From positions 175,274,056-175,338,055 of the forward strand of contig NC_071389.1 of NCBI RefSeq assembly GCF_022682495.2: a DNA stretch of 64,000 nucleotides, read 5' to 3'. The notes beneath the pieces are model-generated. The model saw only the letters and a program-made list of their open reading frames with translations. It ran no database searches and was not told the origin of the DNA. Positions 49,472-60,035 of this stretch are shown here, piece after piece. Every line of letters begins with the position of its first letter. The first letter of the stretch is position 1. This DNA comes from Desmodus rotundus (lineage: Eukaryota; Chordata; Mammalia; Chiroptera; Phyllostomidae). Made by a program: the position numbers and the translations under genes.

Positions 49472-49688
49472 TTTTCTAAAATTTTTTTATTAAAGTTTTT
49501 ACTTTTTATTTTGAGAGAGAGGGGAAGGGAAGGAGAAAGAGAGGGGAAAAAAACATTGGTTGCCTATCGCACCCCCCCCAACCAGGGACCTGGCCACAAC
49601 ACAGGCATGCGCCCTGACAGGGAATCAAACCTGCAACCCTTCAGTTTGAGTACGATGCCCAGCCCACTGAGCCACACCAGTCAGGGCC
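49472..49688 (-). mobile_element. VES-type bat SINE, antisense, with TSD
   Basis: Reverse complement of the VES consensus: T-rich tail at the left, purine-rich stretch, cgccctgacagggaatcaaa core, ending ccagtcagggcc. Target-site duplication of 15 bp with one mismatch: agaacagcatcttta (49,457-49,471) and agaagagcatcttta (49,689-49,703). Confidence 0.95.
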
Positions 49689-49703
49689 AGAAGAGCATCT
49701 TTA

Positions 49704-52127
49704 AATATTAGAAAAAAACAGTGGGAGATGGGGGCGATTTGGCCATAACAGATCAGAGATTATTCAAAACAACAGTGAATAAATTGGGATTAGGTGAAGC
49801 TAATGTAATAATAATGTGTTATTTAATGAATTATTACATTTGGAGTAAAATAGACTGATACATTTTCTTCTTTGGTGAATGGAAAATAAAATAAAGTAAC
49901 AGAGAAAGTGCTGATTTGTTTGTATCATGCATAGTTAGTTAGAATAAAAAGATTTGTAACATGTCTCAGGGCAAAGGAAGAGTGAAAATTCTGTGAGCAT
50001 AAGGCCAGGGTTATGAATGTTATGGAATAAGAGCAATATTATATTTATGGGTAAAATACTAATTTTTCAAAGAAGATGCGTTTTTCAAAGAAAATTAATC
50101 TTTAAGTTGGTAAATTGGATTTAACTTCACATATTCATAGAACCTAGCAGAAAAATGACTATAGTATGGATTATCCTCTGTGCTCACCACCACCCGTGAC
50201 AGGAGTGCTCACTCTTCCCAGCTCTAAGGGAACAGCAATAGGCAGTGAGCCCACACTTTACCTTGTTTCTCAGAGAGGCAACACCTGGGTGGAGGAAATC
50301 AGTCGTCACTTTTTAGTAGAGGACAGAAGCTAAAAAGTTTTCAAGACACAGTCAGGACTTGGGGGTAATGGAAGTTAATATTTTATTTTTAGGGAGTAGT
50401 TTGTGATCCCAAAGAAACAGGAGATGGGCTAAAATCTGTTATAATTGGTGGGGTAACAAGTGAAAAGAAAGCTTCAAGGGGTAGGCTTCTGAGCCGCAGG
50501 AAACATGACATCACAATGACCACCAGGAAAAAAGTAAGGGTCACCCTCCCTAATAACACCCTTCTAGGATCAGAGACACATCACGCAGGAATAAATGGAA
50601 GGGGCCGACCAGGCAGGGGAACAGATACAAACCTGGTAAAAAGCCCTCCAGCTCACTGCACCTTAATGAGCACAATGGGAATGTGTAAAGCAATGGGAGT
50701 TGAATGGAAAACCATCATACCAAAACAGGCGTGCCTTGATTGCAATGGAGTCCGGGAGCTAACACAAGCGTGGCACTGAATTCACAACCGCTAATCCAAG
50801 GAGCAGAGAGGGTTGCTATTGTGGGTTGGAAATCTCAGTTTAATTAGCAAGCTCAATGCACATGAGGAAAAACCAGGACTTCGAGCCAAACATGGGCCAA
50901 AGTGGGACAGTGAAGAAAATGAAGGAACACAGTTTAGTAGACAACTGGCCCCCAAAATATTATATTATCACACACATCATACACACACGTTTAAAACTCC
51001 AAAACAAAAATGCCAGAAAATGCTAGAATGAAACTGCCAGGCTGCTCATATCGTAACGCTGCTCTTTCCTTCCTTCCTTGCCCATTTCTGCCATCTTCCT
51101 CCTCCCACCTCTGAAAAGCCCAGTACTGCTCATTTCCAGAAGGCTGCATATGTAGCTGGCACCTCAGAGGGACCTGGGGCCCAGGGTCCAGGACTCAGGT
51201 CCTCTCCCCATCTAGCAACTTGCTCTAGGACTTAAGTGGGATCACAGACCTCTCCCTGGAAATAGCATTAATTTTTAATACTCTCAATTCTGGTTGGTTT
51301 CCCATAGTTGTTAGGGGCTTCTAAATGTCACCACATTAACATAAACTCTAAATGTTACCACATTGAAAGGTGCTTGTTACAAATAACAAAAGATGCCCAT
51401 TTCACCTTTATGGCTCTGGTGTTATTAGAGGAAATAGGAACAAGGGGTGCCTCTGTAGTTCTTGTGACTCAGGAAATTACAAAATTTTAGGAGTTGTCTG
51501 CCAGGACCCAGCGACAAGACTAAATAGATACTTACTGTAAGTCACAATATCGCAGAAACACACACAGCAGCAGCTGCTCTGCTAAGAATGTCAAGGAGAA
51601 GCTTCACGGTGGGTGAAAGACGATGAAATCAAACCTCTTTCCCAGCATTAAGGTCCTATGCTAAGGAAAAAGAAAAGAAAAGAAGAAAGGTCAGACAATA
51701 TTTCATATTGAAGCAATGGGTGCAAAGTGCCTCCTGGGAATTGTACAGCATCGCTTCTGCGATTTTCCTGCCGAAGCTGCAGGACTTGAATCTAATCATG
51801 AGGAAATAATAGCCAACCCCAATTATTCTACAAAATTCCTGGCTGATAATTTCCAAAAAGGTCAGGGTCAAAAAGCAAAGTAAGTCCTGAGGAAATATTC
51901 CAATTTGAAGACTAAATACACTGGACAACTAAATGCAAACTGCGATCCCAGAAAAGAGCTGTAAAGGGCATTACAAGAACAGTTGGTGAAATCTGCATAT
52001 GGACTATAGATTGGATAATAGTGTTGAATAAACGTTAGCTTCTTGATATTGGTCATTGTACTGTGGTTGTGTAAGAAAATGTCCTTGCTTTTAGAAAATA
52101 AATTCTGAGGTATATAAGGGTGAAGGG
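49704..52127. other. Intergenic, mostly unassigned
   Basis: No gene. 50,500-50,790 has a CpG-containing, LTR-like composition, but no family can be named. Confidence 0.45.
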
Positions 52128-52580
52128 TGTGAAGGGGAGCAGCATACACCACCCCAAAATGTGCCACTTTGATATCTGGATTATTCTGAGCTGAAGGCAA
52201 ACAAGACCCAGCAGACTCAGGAAAAACTTTACCTCTCCCTTAACTGCCTAAAGTAATTTAGATAGGGGGCCCGTGCCAGAAAAAGACCTGTATTACCAGA
52301 CATAACTTTTTTAATCGGAAAGACTTACCTGCCAAAAAACTAAAAGGGAAAAAGAAAATAATTTTCCACCCCTACAGGTGTTAAATGAATTAAATAAGGA
52401 GGCCATTAGACTGAAGTGGTTCTAATGCCTGTAAGCCTACAAAAACAAACCAGAATATAAGCCTGTGAAGGTCTCAAGGTTAAGAAATCAAAACCTAAGG
52501 ACAACCAATCACAAATAGCCAAGTAGGCTTTTCCAAATAAGGTGAATGCTTAATCTATAGCCCATCCAATAAGTTGACCC
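52128..52580 (+). mobile_element. Endogenous retroviral LTR fragment, sense
   Basis: The 5' part (tgtgaaggggagcagc, gagctgaaggcaaacaagac, cccttaactgcctaaagtaa) is similar over about 180 bp to the antisense LTR at 62.75-63.22 kb. A CCAAT-type region follows (gacaaccaatcacaaatagc). It is cut off near 52,580 by another repeat. No internal viral sequence is attached. Confidence 0.6.
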
Positions 52581-52650
52581 TTGAACAACACAAATTTGAA
52601 CTGCATGAGTCCACTTACATGCAGATTTTTTCCAATAAATATGTTAGAAA
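52565..52650 (+). repeat. Fragment of an interspersed DNA-transposon-like repeat
   Basis: ttgacccttgaacaacacaa and gagtccacttacatgcagat match a common mammalian interspersed repeat, probably of the Tigger group. The family name is uncertain. Confidence 0.4.
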
Positions 52651-53539
52651 ATTGTTTGGAGATGTCCCTATTACCAGGAAACAATCATACAAATTATGCT
52701 AAGCTACCACAAAGCAATCACGTTGCTGCTTCTTCATTATCAATGTATGAATCCAGTGAATATTAATGTCCTGCTCAATTTGAATTGACTTTTGCTCAAA
52801 TAAACTCTTAAAATTTTTCATATGGCCCATTTTCCCTTTTAACAAGGGGCATGATGTCTGCATCTTACTCTCAAGTGGCTTAGAAAAAAGAGACTGACTG
52901 ATGGAGCCACTGGGGAAAGTACAAGCAATCAATGAAAGTGGACAGGGTTTATGTGAGTTTCTCAGATATGTATGTGTTCCTTTTCCAGAAACTTGCGATG
53001 TTTTTGTAAGTTTAAAATTTTATCTAAATAAAGAGTCATAAAAACTATGACATAGTTGAGGTAGTTTTGCTCCTTCTGTAAGGGCATTAAAGGTAAAAGA
53101 GAACTGACCAGTTAAAATAGTAAAACCATTCTATCAAAATTTGAGGTCTCTATCAAACTGTTTTCCTTTGGATTACCAGCACTTCTAGCAGTAAAATACC
53201 CCCATTAAATCGATGTAAGTCCAAAGAGGTTCAACAAGATCTAAACGGCAAAGACTGAGAAAGAACCTTTTCCAAACGCTGAGGCTGGTGGCAAAAGGTA
53301 CAATTAACCCCCAAGCTGGGCCCTCTAGTGACTACTCCAACCCGAGCTCTGAAAGGAGCTTTAGAAAGCTAGCCTAGAGTGTCACACTTTATTCTAGAAA
53401 ACTCGCAAGATCTTTTCCTAGACAGCTGCTTTTTAAATGAATACCAATTAACTTTCGCCCTGTTGGACACCCTATGAGTTACTGGTCTTCAAATACCTGA
53501 GTCGTGTGTAAAGAAAGAAAACCAACAAGCTCCGAGCAC
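52651..53539. other. Intergenic
   Basis: Unique sequence; no gene. Confidence 0.5.
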
Positions 53540-53690
53540 CCGGTAAGCGCCCGTGGCATTAGGAAACTCAGGAACAGAGAGGATATTAGTTTGACCGAGG
53601 TCAAACATACGGAAGCTATAAAACTAGAAATTGGACAGCGGTGTCCTTCTCAAGAGCCCACGTTCTAATCACTAATCAATCTGCTTCCGA
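53540..53690 (-). repeat. MIR SINE, antisense
   Basis: Antisense MIR: ggaaactcaggaacagagag, gaccgaggtcaaacatacgg, gagcccacgttctaatcact. Confidence 0.75.
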
Positions 53691-53709
53691 GACAGCGTAG
53701 TTCCCAGAC

Positions 53710-53925
53710 CCATTCCATGATATTGTGTAAAGTATTTCAGTTTCGTTGTCAACACAGCCCTACAAGATTGGTGTTATCATCTTCACTTTTACATATAGAG
53801 AAAACTAGATGTAGAACTAAAATGACTTGTTCAAACTCACAAGAGCTGGAGAGTCATGGAGGCAAAACGTCAACACGATCTGTGCAAGTTCAAACCCTGT
53901 GCCCTTTGACCCATCCAGGAAAGCA
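53710..53925 (-). repeat. MIR SINE, antisense
   Basis: cagccctacaagattggtgt, atatagagaaaactagatgt and caagttcaaaccctgtgccc follow the antisense MIR order, directly after the previous copy. Confidence 0.65.
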
Positions 53926-54175
53926 CACATAGACTGCATTGGGAAGAACTGGATATCATCAAGAAAATAATAGCCGAGTAAACCCCAAGCTCTAAATTAA
54001 CGAATATTAAGTTATCTCATGAGAACTTTAATAAAATCGCCCTCAAGGCAAAAGATGATTTTTTAATGGTTCTAACATTGTCAGAAAACCTTTTAATTTT
54101 TTATTTTAATTTTAAAATGTATGCACACTCACACACCAGATTTCTGGCCTTTTCTTACCCAAGTTTATTATTGGT

Positions 54176-54262
54176 ATTCTCTCTCTCTTTTCTCCCTCCC
54201 TCTGTCTCTTGTCTCTGTCTCTCCCTTTCCTCCCCTCCCTCCCTCTTTCCCTTTCTTTCTCT
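54176..54262. repeat. CT-rich low-complexity tract
   Basis: An almost pure pyrimidine stretch on the + strand. Confidence 0.85.
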
Positions 54263-54379
54263 CACACCTACTATGAAAAGGTCACAAAGTTTTCTACTGT
54301 CCCCTAGTGGTCTTAGCCTGGAAACGGCAGTCACATTAGGAATTAACAAAATCTGTTAGACAATAATAAAACAACACAG

Positions 54380-54480
54380 AGTTCTTTAGAGTTCTTGGAG
54401 TCAGTGGGCCACAGGGGTGAGAGGAAGGGGCCATTCTCACTGACAAGTTATTTAACCTCACAGGGCCTCAGCAAATGCAC
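54380..54480 (+). repeat. MIR SINE (partial) feeding the tandem duplication
   Basis: gacaagttatttaacctcac and agggcctcagcaaatgca are the MIR core before the duplicated 3' part. Confidence 0.65.
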
Positions 54481-54699
54481 CTCTGAACTAAGGATTAAAT
54501 ATATTTTGACAGATGCTCGTGGGTTGAGATAACACAGTAAAAGGTCTAGAAGCACAGTACACTCTCAATAAAAGGTAATTGAAAGGTAATAAAATGCACC
54601 CCTGAACTAAGGGTTAAATATATTTTGACAGATGCTCGTGGGTTGAGATAACACAGTAAAAGGTCTAGAAGCACAGTACACTCTCAATAAAAGGTAATT
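54473..54699 (+). repeat. 119-bp tandem duplication, two copies
   Basis: Unit 1 at 54,473-54,591 and unit 2 from 54,592 to about 54,699, period 119. Only two substitutions were seen over about 107 aligned bases (acctct/acccct and aggatt/agggtt). The unit contains the 3' half of a sense MIR (acactctcaataaaaggtaa). Confidence 0.97.
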
Positions 54700-55089
54700 A
54701 TTATTTACTTTTGACAAATCTATAAAGTTGAGTAAACTGAGGCTCAGCACGGCCTACTCATTTTTTTTAACACAGCCAGCAAACTATAGAATTAGACCCA
54801 TAATTCAAGTTTTCAGACTCTAATTCTAGTTCTCTTCATACCTCAATATCTCAAATTAACAGTTGATAATGAGAAATGTTAAGAATTTTAGTCTTAAAAA
54901 GATATTTTCATACATTCATGTTTTCCATTAAGTCCAAAAAAAAAAAAAAACATATTGCATTGGTCAGTGGTCCAGCTCTAGAATGTGTCTTAAAATTGCA
55001 AGAAGCACACAAAAATTTGTGTCTAAAATATGCTCATAAATCATTATTTATAATTGTATTAAGTTGAAATAAACAGGTAGGAATTGATC
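54700..55089. other. Intergenic
   Basis: Contains a short poly(A) run at 54,936-54,950; no gene. Confidence 0.5.
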
Positions 55090-55335
55090 ATTGTTTGTAT
55101 TTATTGAACAGTATCTTGGTGCCAAGTTCTGTTTTAAGGGTTATGAATACATCAAACCATTCAATGAGTGAGGTACTATTATCTCCACTTAACACATGAG
55201 GAATCTGAGGAACACAGAGGTTAAGGACCTTGCCCAAGGTCAAACATTAAGGAGTAGTAGAGCCAGAAATTGAACTGAGGTCCTTCTCAAGAGTCCATGT
55301 TCTATGCACTACTCAGTCTGCTTCTGAGACAGCAT
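55090..55335 (-). repeat. MIR SINE, antisense
   Basis: Well-preserved antisense MIR: cattcaatgagtgaggtact, aacacagaggttaaggacct, gcccaaggtcaaacattaag. Confidence 0.85.
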
Positions 55336-55686
55336 CACCCACGGATCCACCCCATATTCCATTACATGGCAGCACCTATGGTGGAATATAGTGCAACCAT
55401 AAAACTTATGTTTTCAGTAAGTATTAAATTACATGGGAATGTGCATACATTAAAATGTTAGGGGAAAAAACAGTACGTAAAATTGCATACTATATTATTT
55501 CAGTCCTAGAGTAATATGTGTGTATGTGTGTATAAAGCCAAATCTTAATCTAAATAGTACCTTTCTCTGGGCTATGGGTTATGAATAATTTTGTTTCCTC
55601 CTTTATACTTTTCTAGATATTCTGAACTTTTGTAATGAGACAGAGCTGCTGGGATCATTGGAAAACTTAGATTAAAAAATATTTTA

Positions 55687-55893
55687 GTCCTGACTGGTGG
55701 GGCTCAAAGGACTGAGTGCCAGCCTGCGAACCAAAGGGCTGCCAGTTTGATTCCCAATCAGGGCCCATGCCTGGGTTGCGGGCCAGGTCCCCAGTAGAAG
55801 GGCACGCAAGAGGCAACCACACATTGATGTTTCTCTCCATCTCTTTCTCCTTCCCTTCCCCTCTCTCTAAAAACAAATAAAATCTTTTTAAAA
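55687..55893 (+). mobile_element. VES-type bat SINE
   Basis: Head gtcctgactggtggggctca, B-box region cagtttgattcccaatcagg, core cccatgcctgggttgcgggc, CT-rich stretch and A-rich tail. An approximate target-site duplication, aaatatttta / agatatttta, flanks it. Confidence 0.93.
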
Positions 55894-55899
55894 AGATAT

Positions 55900-56750
55900 T
55901 TTAAAGTGCTTTAAAAAGTACCAGTATTACCAAGAACAGGATTCAGTTTCCCTTTGCAGTAAAATAATGAATCGGGAGCTGTGCCTGGAAAAGACTTTCA
56001 AGAAAAACAAGGACTGGGAATAGAGGAGGGATGTTCAGACGACAAAGGGCAGTGTCTCTGAGGGAGTGTTTATTAGAACACCAGGGCTGGGTTAACTTGG
56101 CACCGCAGCCTGCTTTTGATTGATGTTAGCTGTTCGGAGGCTCTCTTCTGACAACAGTCATTAGGGTTCACTGCAAACCGAAGTAGTGGAGAGGGAGGAT
56201 CCAATGCCTTCCCTGATGGGAAGAGCTATGACCCCAACAGGCACAATTTCTGGTTTGGAGAGTTTCAAAGTTTCTGCAGAAAAGCAGCAAACACAGCTTT
56301 TTGCTGCCTTTTTTTTTTTTTTTTTTTGGACAGTAACACTAAAAGGTTCTCTGCATTATGACAGCCCCCTTCTGGCCAGGCCCTATCAGCAGCACCAGAT
56401 GGGGCTGACATAGGCCCATCTTGAGGTGGCATCTTCCCAGCAACACGCACGAGCCAATCACATCACTCGCAGTGAAAGCCTGCCGCTCAAGATAATACCA
56501 CTTGGCTCCAACACTGTACAATGTGCCTCCCTAATTTGAGGCTGAGCGGCTGAGCCTGACCCTAAACAGGACTTCAGAATTCCTCCACATACAGATTAGA
56601 TTAGGGGTTTTTTAAAATTGGAAACTAACTTCAGTTCACTTCAGAACTCCTTGTTTGGTGCACACGTCTGGCTATTTCAGAGATTTCAGCTTTGCAGTGA
56701 CGTTGGTGGTGGTCAACAGAAGTCTCGACATGGACATTAGCAAGGAAGGG
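55900..56750. other. Upstream region of ART4
   Basis: A 19-base T run lies at 56,309-56,327. An agataa motif near 56,490 could be a GATA site, fitting red-cell expression, but a single match is weak. No TATA box is evident, and the transcription start cannot be placed. Confidence 0.45.
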
Positions 56751-56809
56751 TCTTGTTGAGACTCACACTTAGAAAAGCCCAAAGGAGAACTGTGAGAGCT
56801 CATTTCAGC

Positions 56810-56989
56810 ATGAAGCTGCAAGAGCTAAGTACATTTAACACGAGCAAATTCTGTCCATTAACCAACAGATGCAGGAAGATTCTTCTTCCAACAACTAGAG
56901 CTCCTGTGACGGGAACCTGGCTACTTCCAGGGCAGCTTCCTCTCCTGCTGCTGTTGGCTGGCCTGCAGACACCCACGGTGAGTTCCCAG
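56810..56989 (+). CDS. ART4: ART4 coding exon 1 (signal peptide), relocated start
   Basis: Homology to human ART4 begins at CPLTNRCRKILLPTT, but the codon aligned with the human initiator is TTC (Phe). The only in-frame ATG upstream in this exon is at 56,810 (agcATGa, A at -3), adding about 13 residues (MKLQELSTFNTSK). No in-frame ATG lies between it and the ART domain. The exon is chosen to end tcccag/gtaggg at 56,989: 180 nt, phase 0, matching exon 2. A stronger-looking donor (acg/gtgagt, after 56,978) would put exon 2 out of frame. Confidence 0.8.
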
Positions 56990-59511
56990 GTAGGGCGAGA
57001 TTGAAGAGGGGAGTGCTGGGTGACTAAAGCTCCAATAGAGCCTTCCCCTGGTGCCAGCCTTTCAATAACCTTTAGGCACTTGGGATCTAATTTTATTCAG
57101 ACATCTTAAGTTAAGCTAGTGAAGAGTGTGGAAAACGATTATTTACAACTGTGGAATTCTTTACAGTTTATAAATCTGACATAATGGAAGCTAGTGGCAT
57201 GATATTATTTTCTGCATTCTCCACAAAATATAAGTAAAACACAGCTTGTGCAGGACAAATAATGCAAAATTAACCAAGTCTATTTGGCTTTAGACTGTAT
57301 CATATGAATCAACTCAAAAGAAGTATTAAAATTTACAGTTCCACATAAGGGACTAGTAACCTAATGTGGAAGGACAATAGACTACATATGTGACATTAGT
57401 GATATAATAAAGTTTTAGTTTATCATAATGAGATTTGACAAAATGCGATATTACTGATTTTGTATTTTGGCTTAAGTCGATTCTCTAGATTTACTTGTAA
57501 ACTTGCTGCAAAGAGTTACTGGTTAAAATTATTTAAGCATTCTTAGAAATTTGTTCTAATTTACACACAACTAGATGATTTAACATAAATAACAGTATAA
57601 ATACCAAATGGTATTTTTATTTTAGTTTCAGCCTCAACATCTTTGGCATTGACTGGATGGAACTTTTAATATATTCCTTAATGAGTACTGCTTATTAGAA
57701 AAGTATTATTATTTTTTTGGCAAGCAGTAAACATCTTGGGATTTTAGTCATTGAAATGTGGTGGTGCATGATGGACTGATGGTACTTAGTAAACTTGTAT
57801 TCAGAGTCTGCCTTCAGTTTAATATGCACTAGGTATCAGTAAGTAATATTCAACTGGTTACCCATTAGACAATGTGTTTTTCCCATTCCTGATTTCCAAG
57901 AAAAGTGACTTTCCTAGGCACAGTACCAACCACTGTCCAAACCTTTGCACACTCTGCTACCCTGGAGGTGGGCAAATTTACCTGATTGGTAACTTAAGGA
58001 AGAGTAACTGGGTATGCTAAGTTTAACTCTGCTTTTCTCCTTCCTGGGAGCTAGCCTGATGACAAAGGCCAGGAGGTCAGTGTTCCTCCATGACAAGAAT
58101 CTTACCTGGCGAGGCTACAAGTCAGTACCACCTATAGCTGAGTGGGCAAGGCTGCCTCGTTCTGGCATTTATTCTTACCAGCCCACTCACCATCAGACCT
58201 AAAGATGTGTGCCCCAACACGACATTATTCATTCATAAAAATGATATTTTAGCCCTCATCTTTGCTCTTTTTTCTCAATTTTTTTAGAGCCTGAACAGAG
58301 GAGAGGGCTGTTACTCACTGGGGATGCCCTTGAAGCACCCAACATCATTCATCACTTAAGTCTTTTCTTAAAGTTCAGAGGCTCAACATAGCTTCAGGTG
58401 TTTTTAAAAGAGTCCTTAAAACACCCATGAGGAAATGTGAAGGGGGTCAACAGAGGAACTAGAAGGTAAAACAAAACTTTAAGTTCATTAATTGTTTTCT
58501 TCAACATACCCAATATGCAAAAAAAAAAAAAAAAGAACAAAAAAAAACCCTGTGATTTTGGTGACACAAAAATGGTTACTTCCTCTCTGGGGCAATGAGC
58601 ATTTCTGAGCTTTCAGTGATATTTATCAAATCAAATTCCACCTCTAACGCAGGTCATTGATACAAGGACTGAGTAGTGGAATGATTATGAGTGAAATTTA
58701 CTTTAGCAAAGGCTCGTCTTGAGGAGACAGTCTCATAGAACATAGAATATCTCAGAGTCACCATCTGATTTGAAAAAACTACAATCAATATTTTTTTCCT
58801 TATAGGCTGCTATTAAAATCAACTTCGACTTGGCACCAAATTCCTTTGATGATCAATACCAAGGCTGCAACCAACAAGTCATAGAGAAGCTAAGTCAAGG
58901 GGATTATTTCACCAAAGAACTAGAAGCCCGAAGGAATTATTCCAGGGTCTGGCACAATGCTCACCTAACCTGGCTGAGCCGAGGTAAAGCCCTCCCTGAG
59001 AACATGACTATCACGCACGCCGTGGTCACCTTGGTTTACACATTGAACAACAACGTTCGCTCTGACTTCACTAGAGCCATGGCCAGCGCTGCCAGGTCTC
59101 CGTGGCAGTATGAACATTCATTCCCTTTCAAGTACCTGCACTACTACCTGACCTCAGCAATCCAGCTGCTGCGGAAAGGGATTATAATGAAGAATGACTC
59201 TCTGTGTTATGAGGTATATCATGAAGCTGATTTCTACTTGGAAGCCTATGTCGGTGCCATCCTTCGATTTGGCCAATTCCTCTCCACCTCCCTCTTAAGA
59301 AAAGAGGCACAGAAGTTTGGGAACCAAACTCTGTTTACCATATTTACCTGCCTGGGTGCATCTGTACAAGACTTCTCTCTCAGAGAGGAGGTCCTGGTCC
59401 CTCCCTATGAGTTGTTCGAAGTTGTAAATATGAGCTACCACGCAGGAGGAAACTGGTTGCAATTGCGGTCAACTGGAAATCTGAGCACATATAACTGTCA
59501 GCTGCTAAAAG
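56810..59511 (+). CDS. ART4: ADP-ribosyltransferase 4 (Dombrock blood group protein), first two coding exons
   Basis: ART4 belongs to the GPI-anchored ecto-ADP-ribosyltransferase (RT6/ART) family and carries the Dombrock antigens on human red cells. Coding exons 56,810-56,989 and 58,806-59,511 give 295 residues plus one base; human ART4 has 314 in total, so one short exon (hydrophobic GPI-signal tail) is missing. A hydrophobic signal (WLLPGQLPLLLLLAGL) is followed from about residue 61 by the ART domain. In the R-S-ExE active-site pattern, R214 (ILRFGQF) and S220-T-S222 are present. The ExE position reads R253-E254-E255: the second, catalytic glutamate is kept and the first is replaced. Human ART4 also lacks the first glutamate, so low or absent transferase activity is plausible. 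Six N-glycosylation sequons are visible (NYS, NMT, NDS, NQT, NMS, NLS). The identification is very secure; the start codon is discussed under exon 1. Confidence 0.95.
56990..58805 (+). other. ART4: ART4 intron 1
   Basis: 1,816-nt intron, donor gtaggg and acceptor ttttttccttatag. Unique AT-rich sequence with poly(A) stretches around 58,519-58,548; no mobile element recognised. Confidence 0.8.
58806..59511 (+). CDS. ART4: ART4 coding exon 2 (ADP-ribosyltransferase domain)
   Basis: Acceptor ttttttccttatag. 706 nt run open from Ala61 to a donor aaaag/gtatga (phase 1). It holds almost the whole ART domain, from SFDDQYQGC to STGNLSTYNCQLLK. The frame is undisturbed and every recognisable family block is present in order, so the gene appears intact here. 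Confidence 0.96.
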
Positions 59512-59879
59512 GTATGAATTCACTCTTATTAGGATCAAAGACTGTTATTCTTGTATAAATTATATTTTTCTGAGTGGGATTGGGGGGAAAAGGCCAAAAA
59601 CATAGAAAGTGGTCTTCAATAATGGTGCAACTGACACATTAGGGGGAGAAAAAACCTGCCTTATTTCTTGGTTTCCCTCTCTTCTTTCTCCTTACCTACC
59701 TCTGGGAAAATGTATTTCTACAATGGCATAATATATCAGATGTTCTGGATGACAGAGTAAACCTCAAAAACAATTGTGCATAATATATAACATCTTTACC
59801 TTGTCCCTCAAACTCATTTTTTGTTATGGTCATTTCACGAGTGAGGAGTGCTAAAAGTAAATCAGGAGGCATGATTCGT

Positions 59880-60035
59880 TCATTCATGCTTATCTATTAA
59901 GTGTCTTCTATGTTCCAGGAACTGGCATAGAAGGCCCCAGGCAAAATAAAAGAAATAAAGCAAAACTACTATCCTAGGAGGATTTTTAGTCCAATGAGAA
60001 GCGGAAATATGAACAAATACCTACACACAAAAGTA
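59880..60035 (-). repeat. L2 3' region, antisense
   Basis: ttcattcatgcttatctatt, gtgtcttctatgttccagga, then gtccaatgagaagcgg. Confidence 0.65.

Noticed and set aside
50500..50790. CpG-containing segment that could be an LTR
   Set aside because: No matching second copy in the window and no clear LTR ends.
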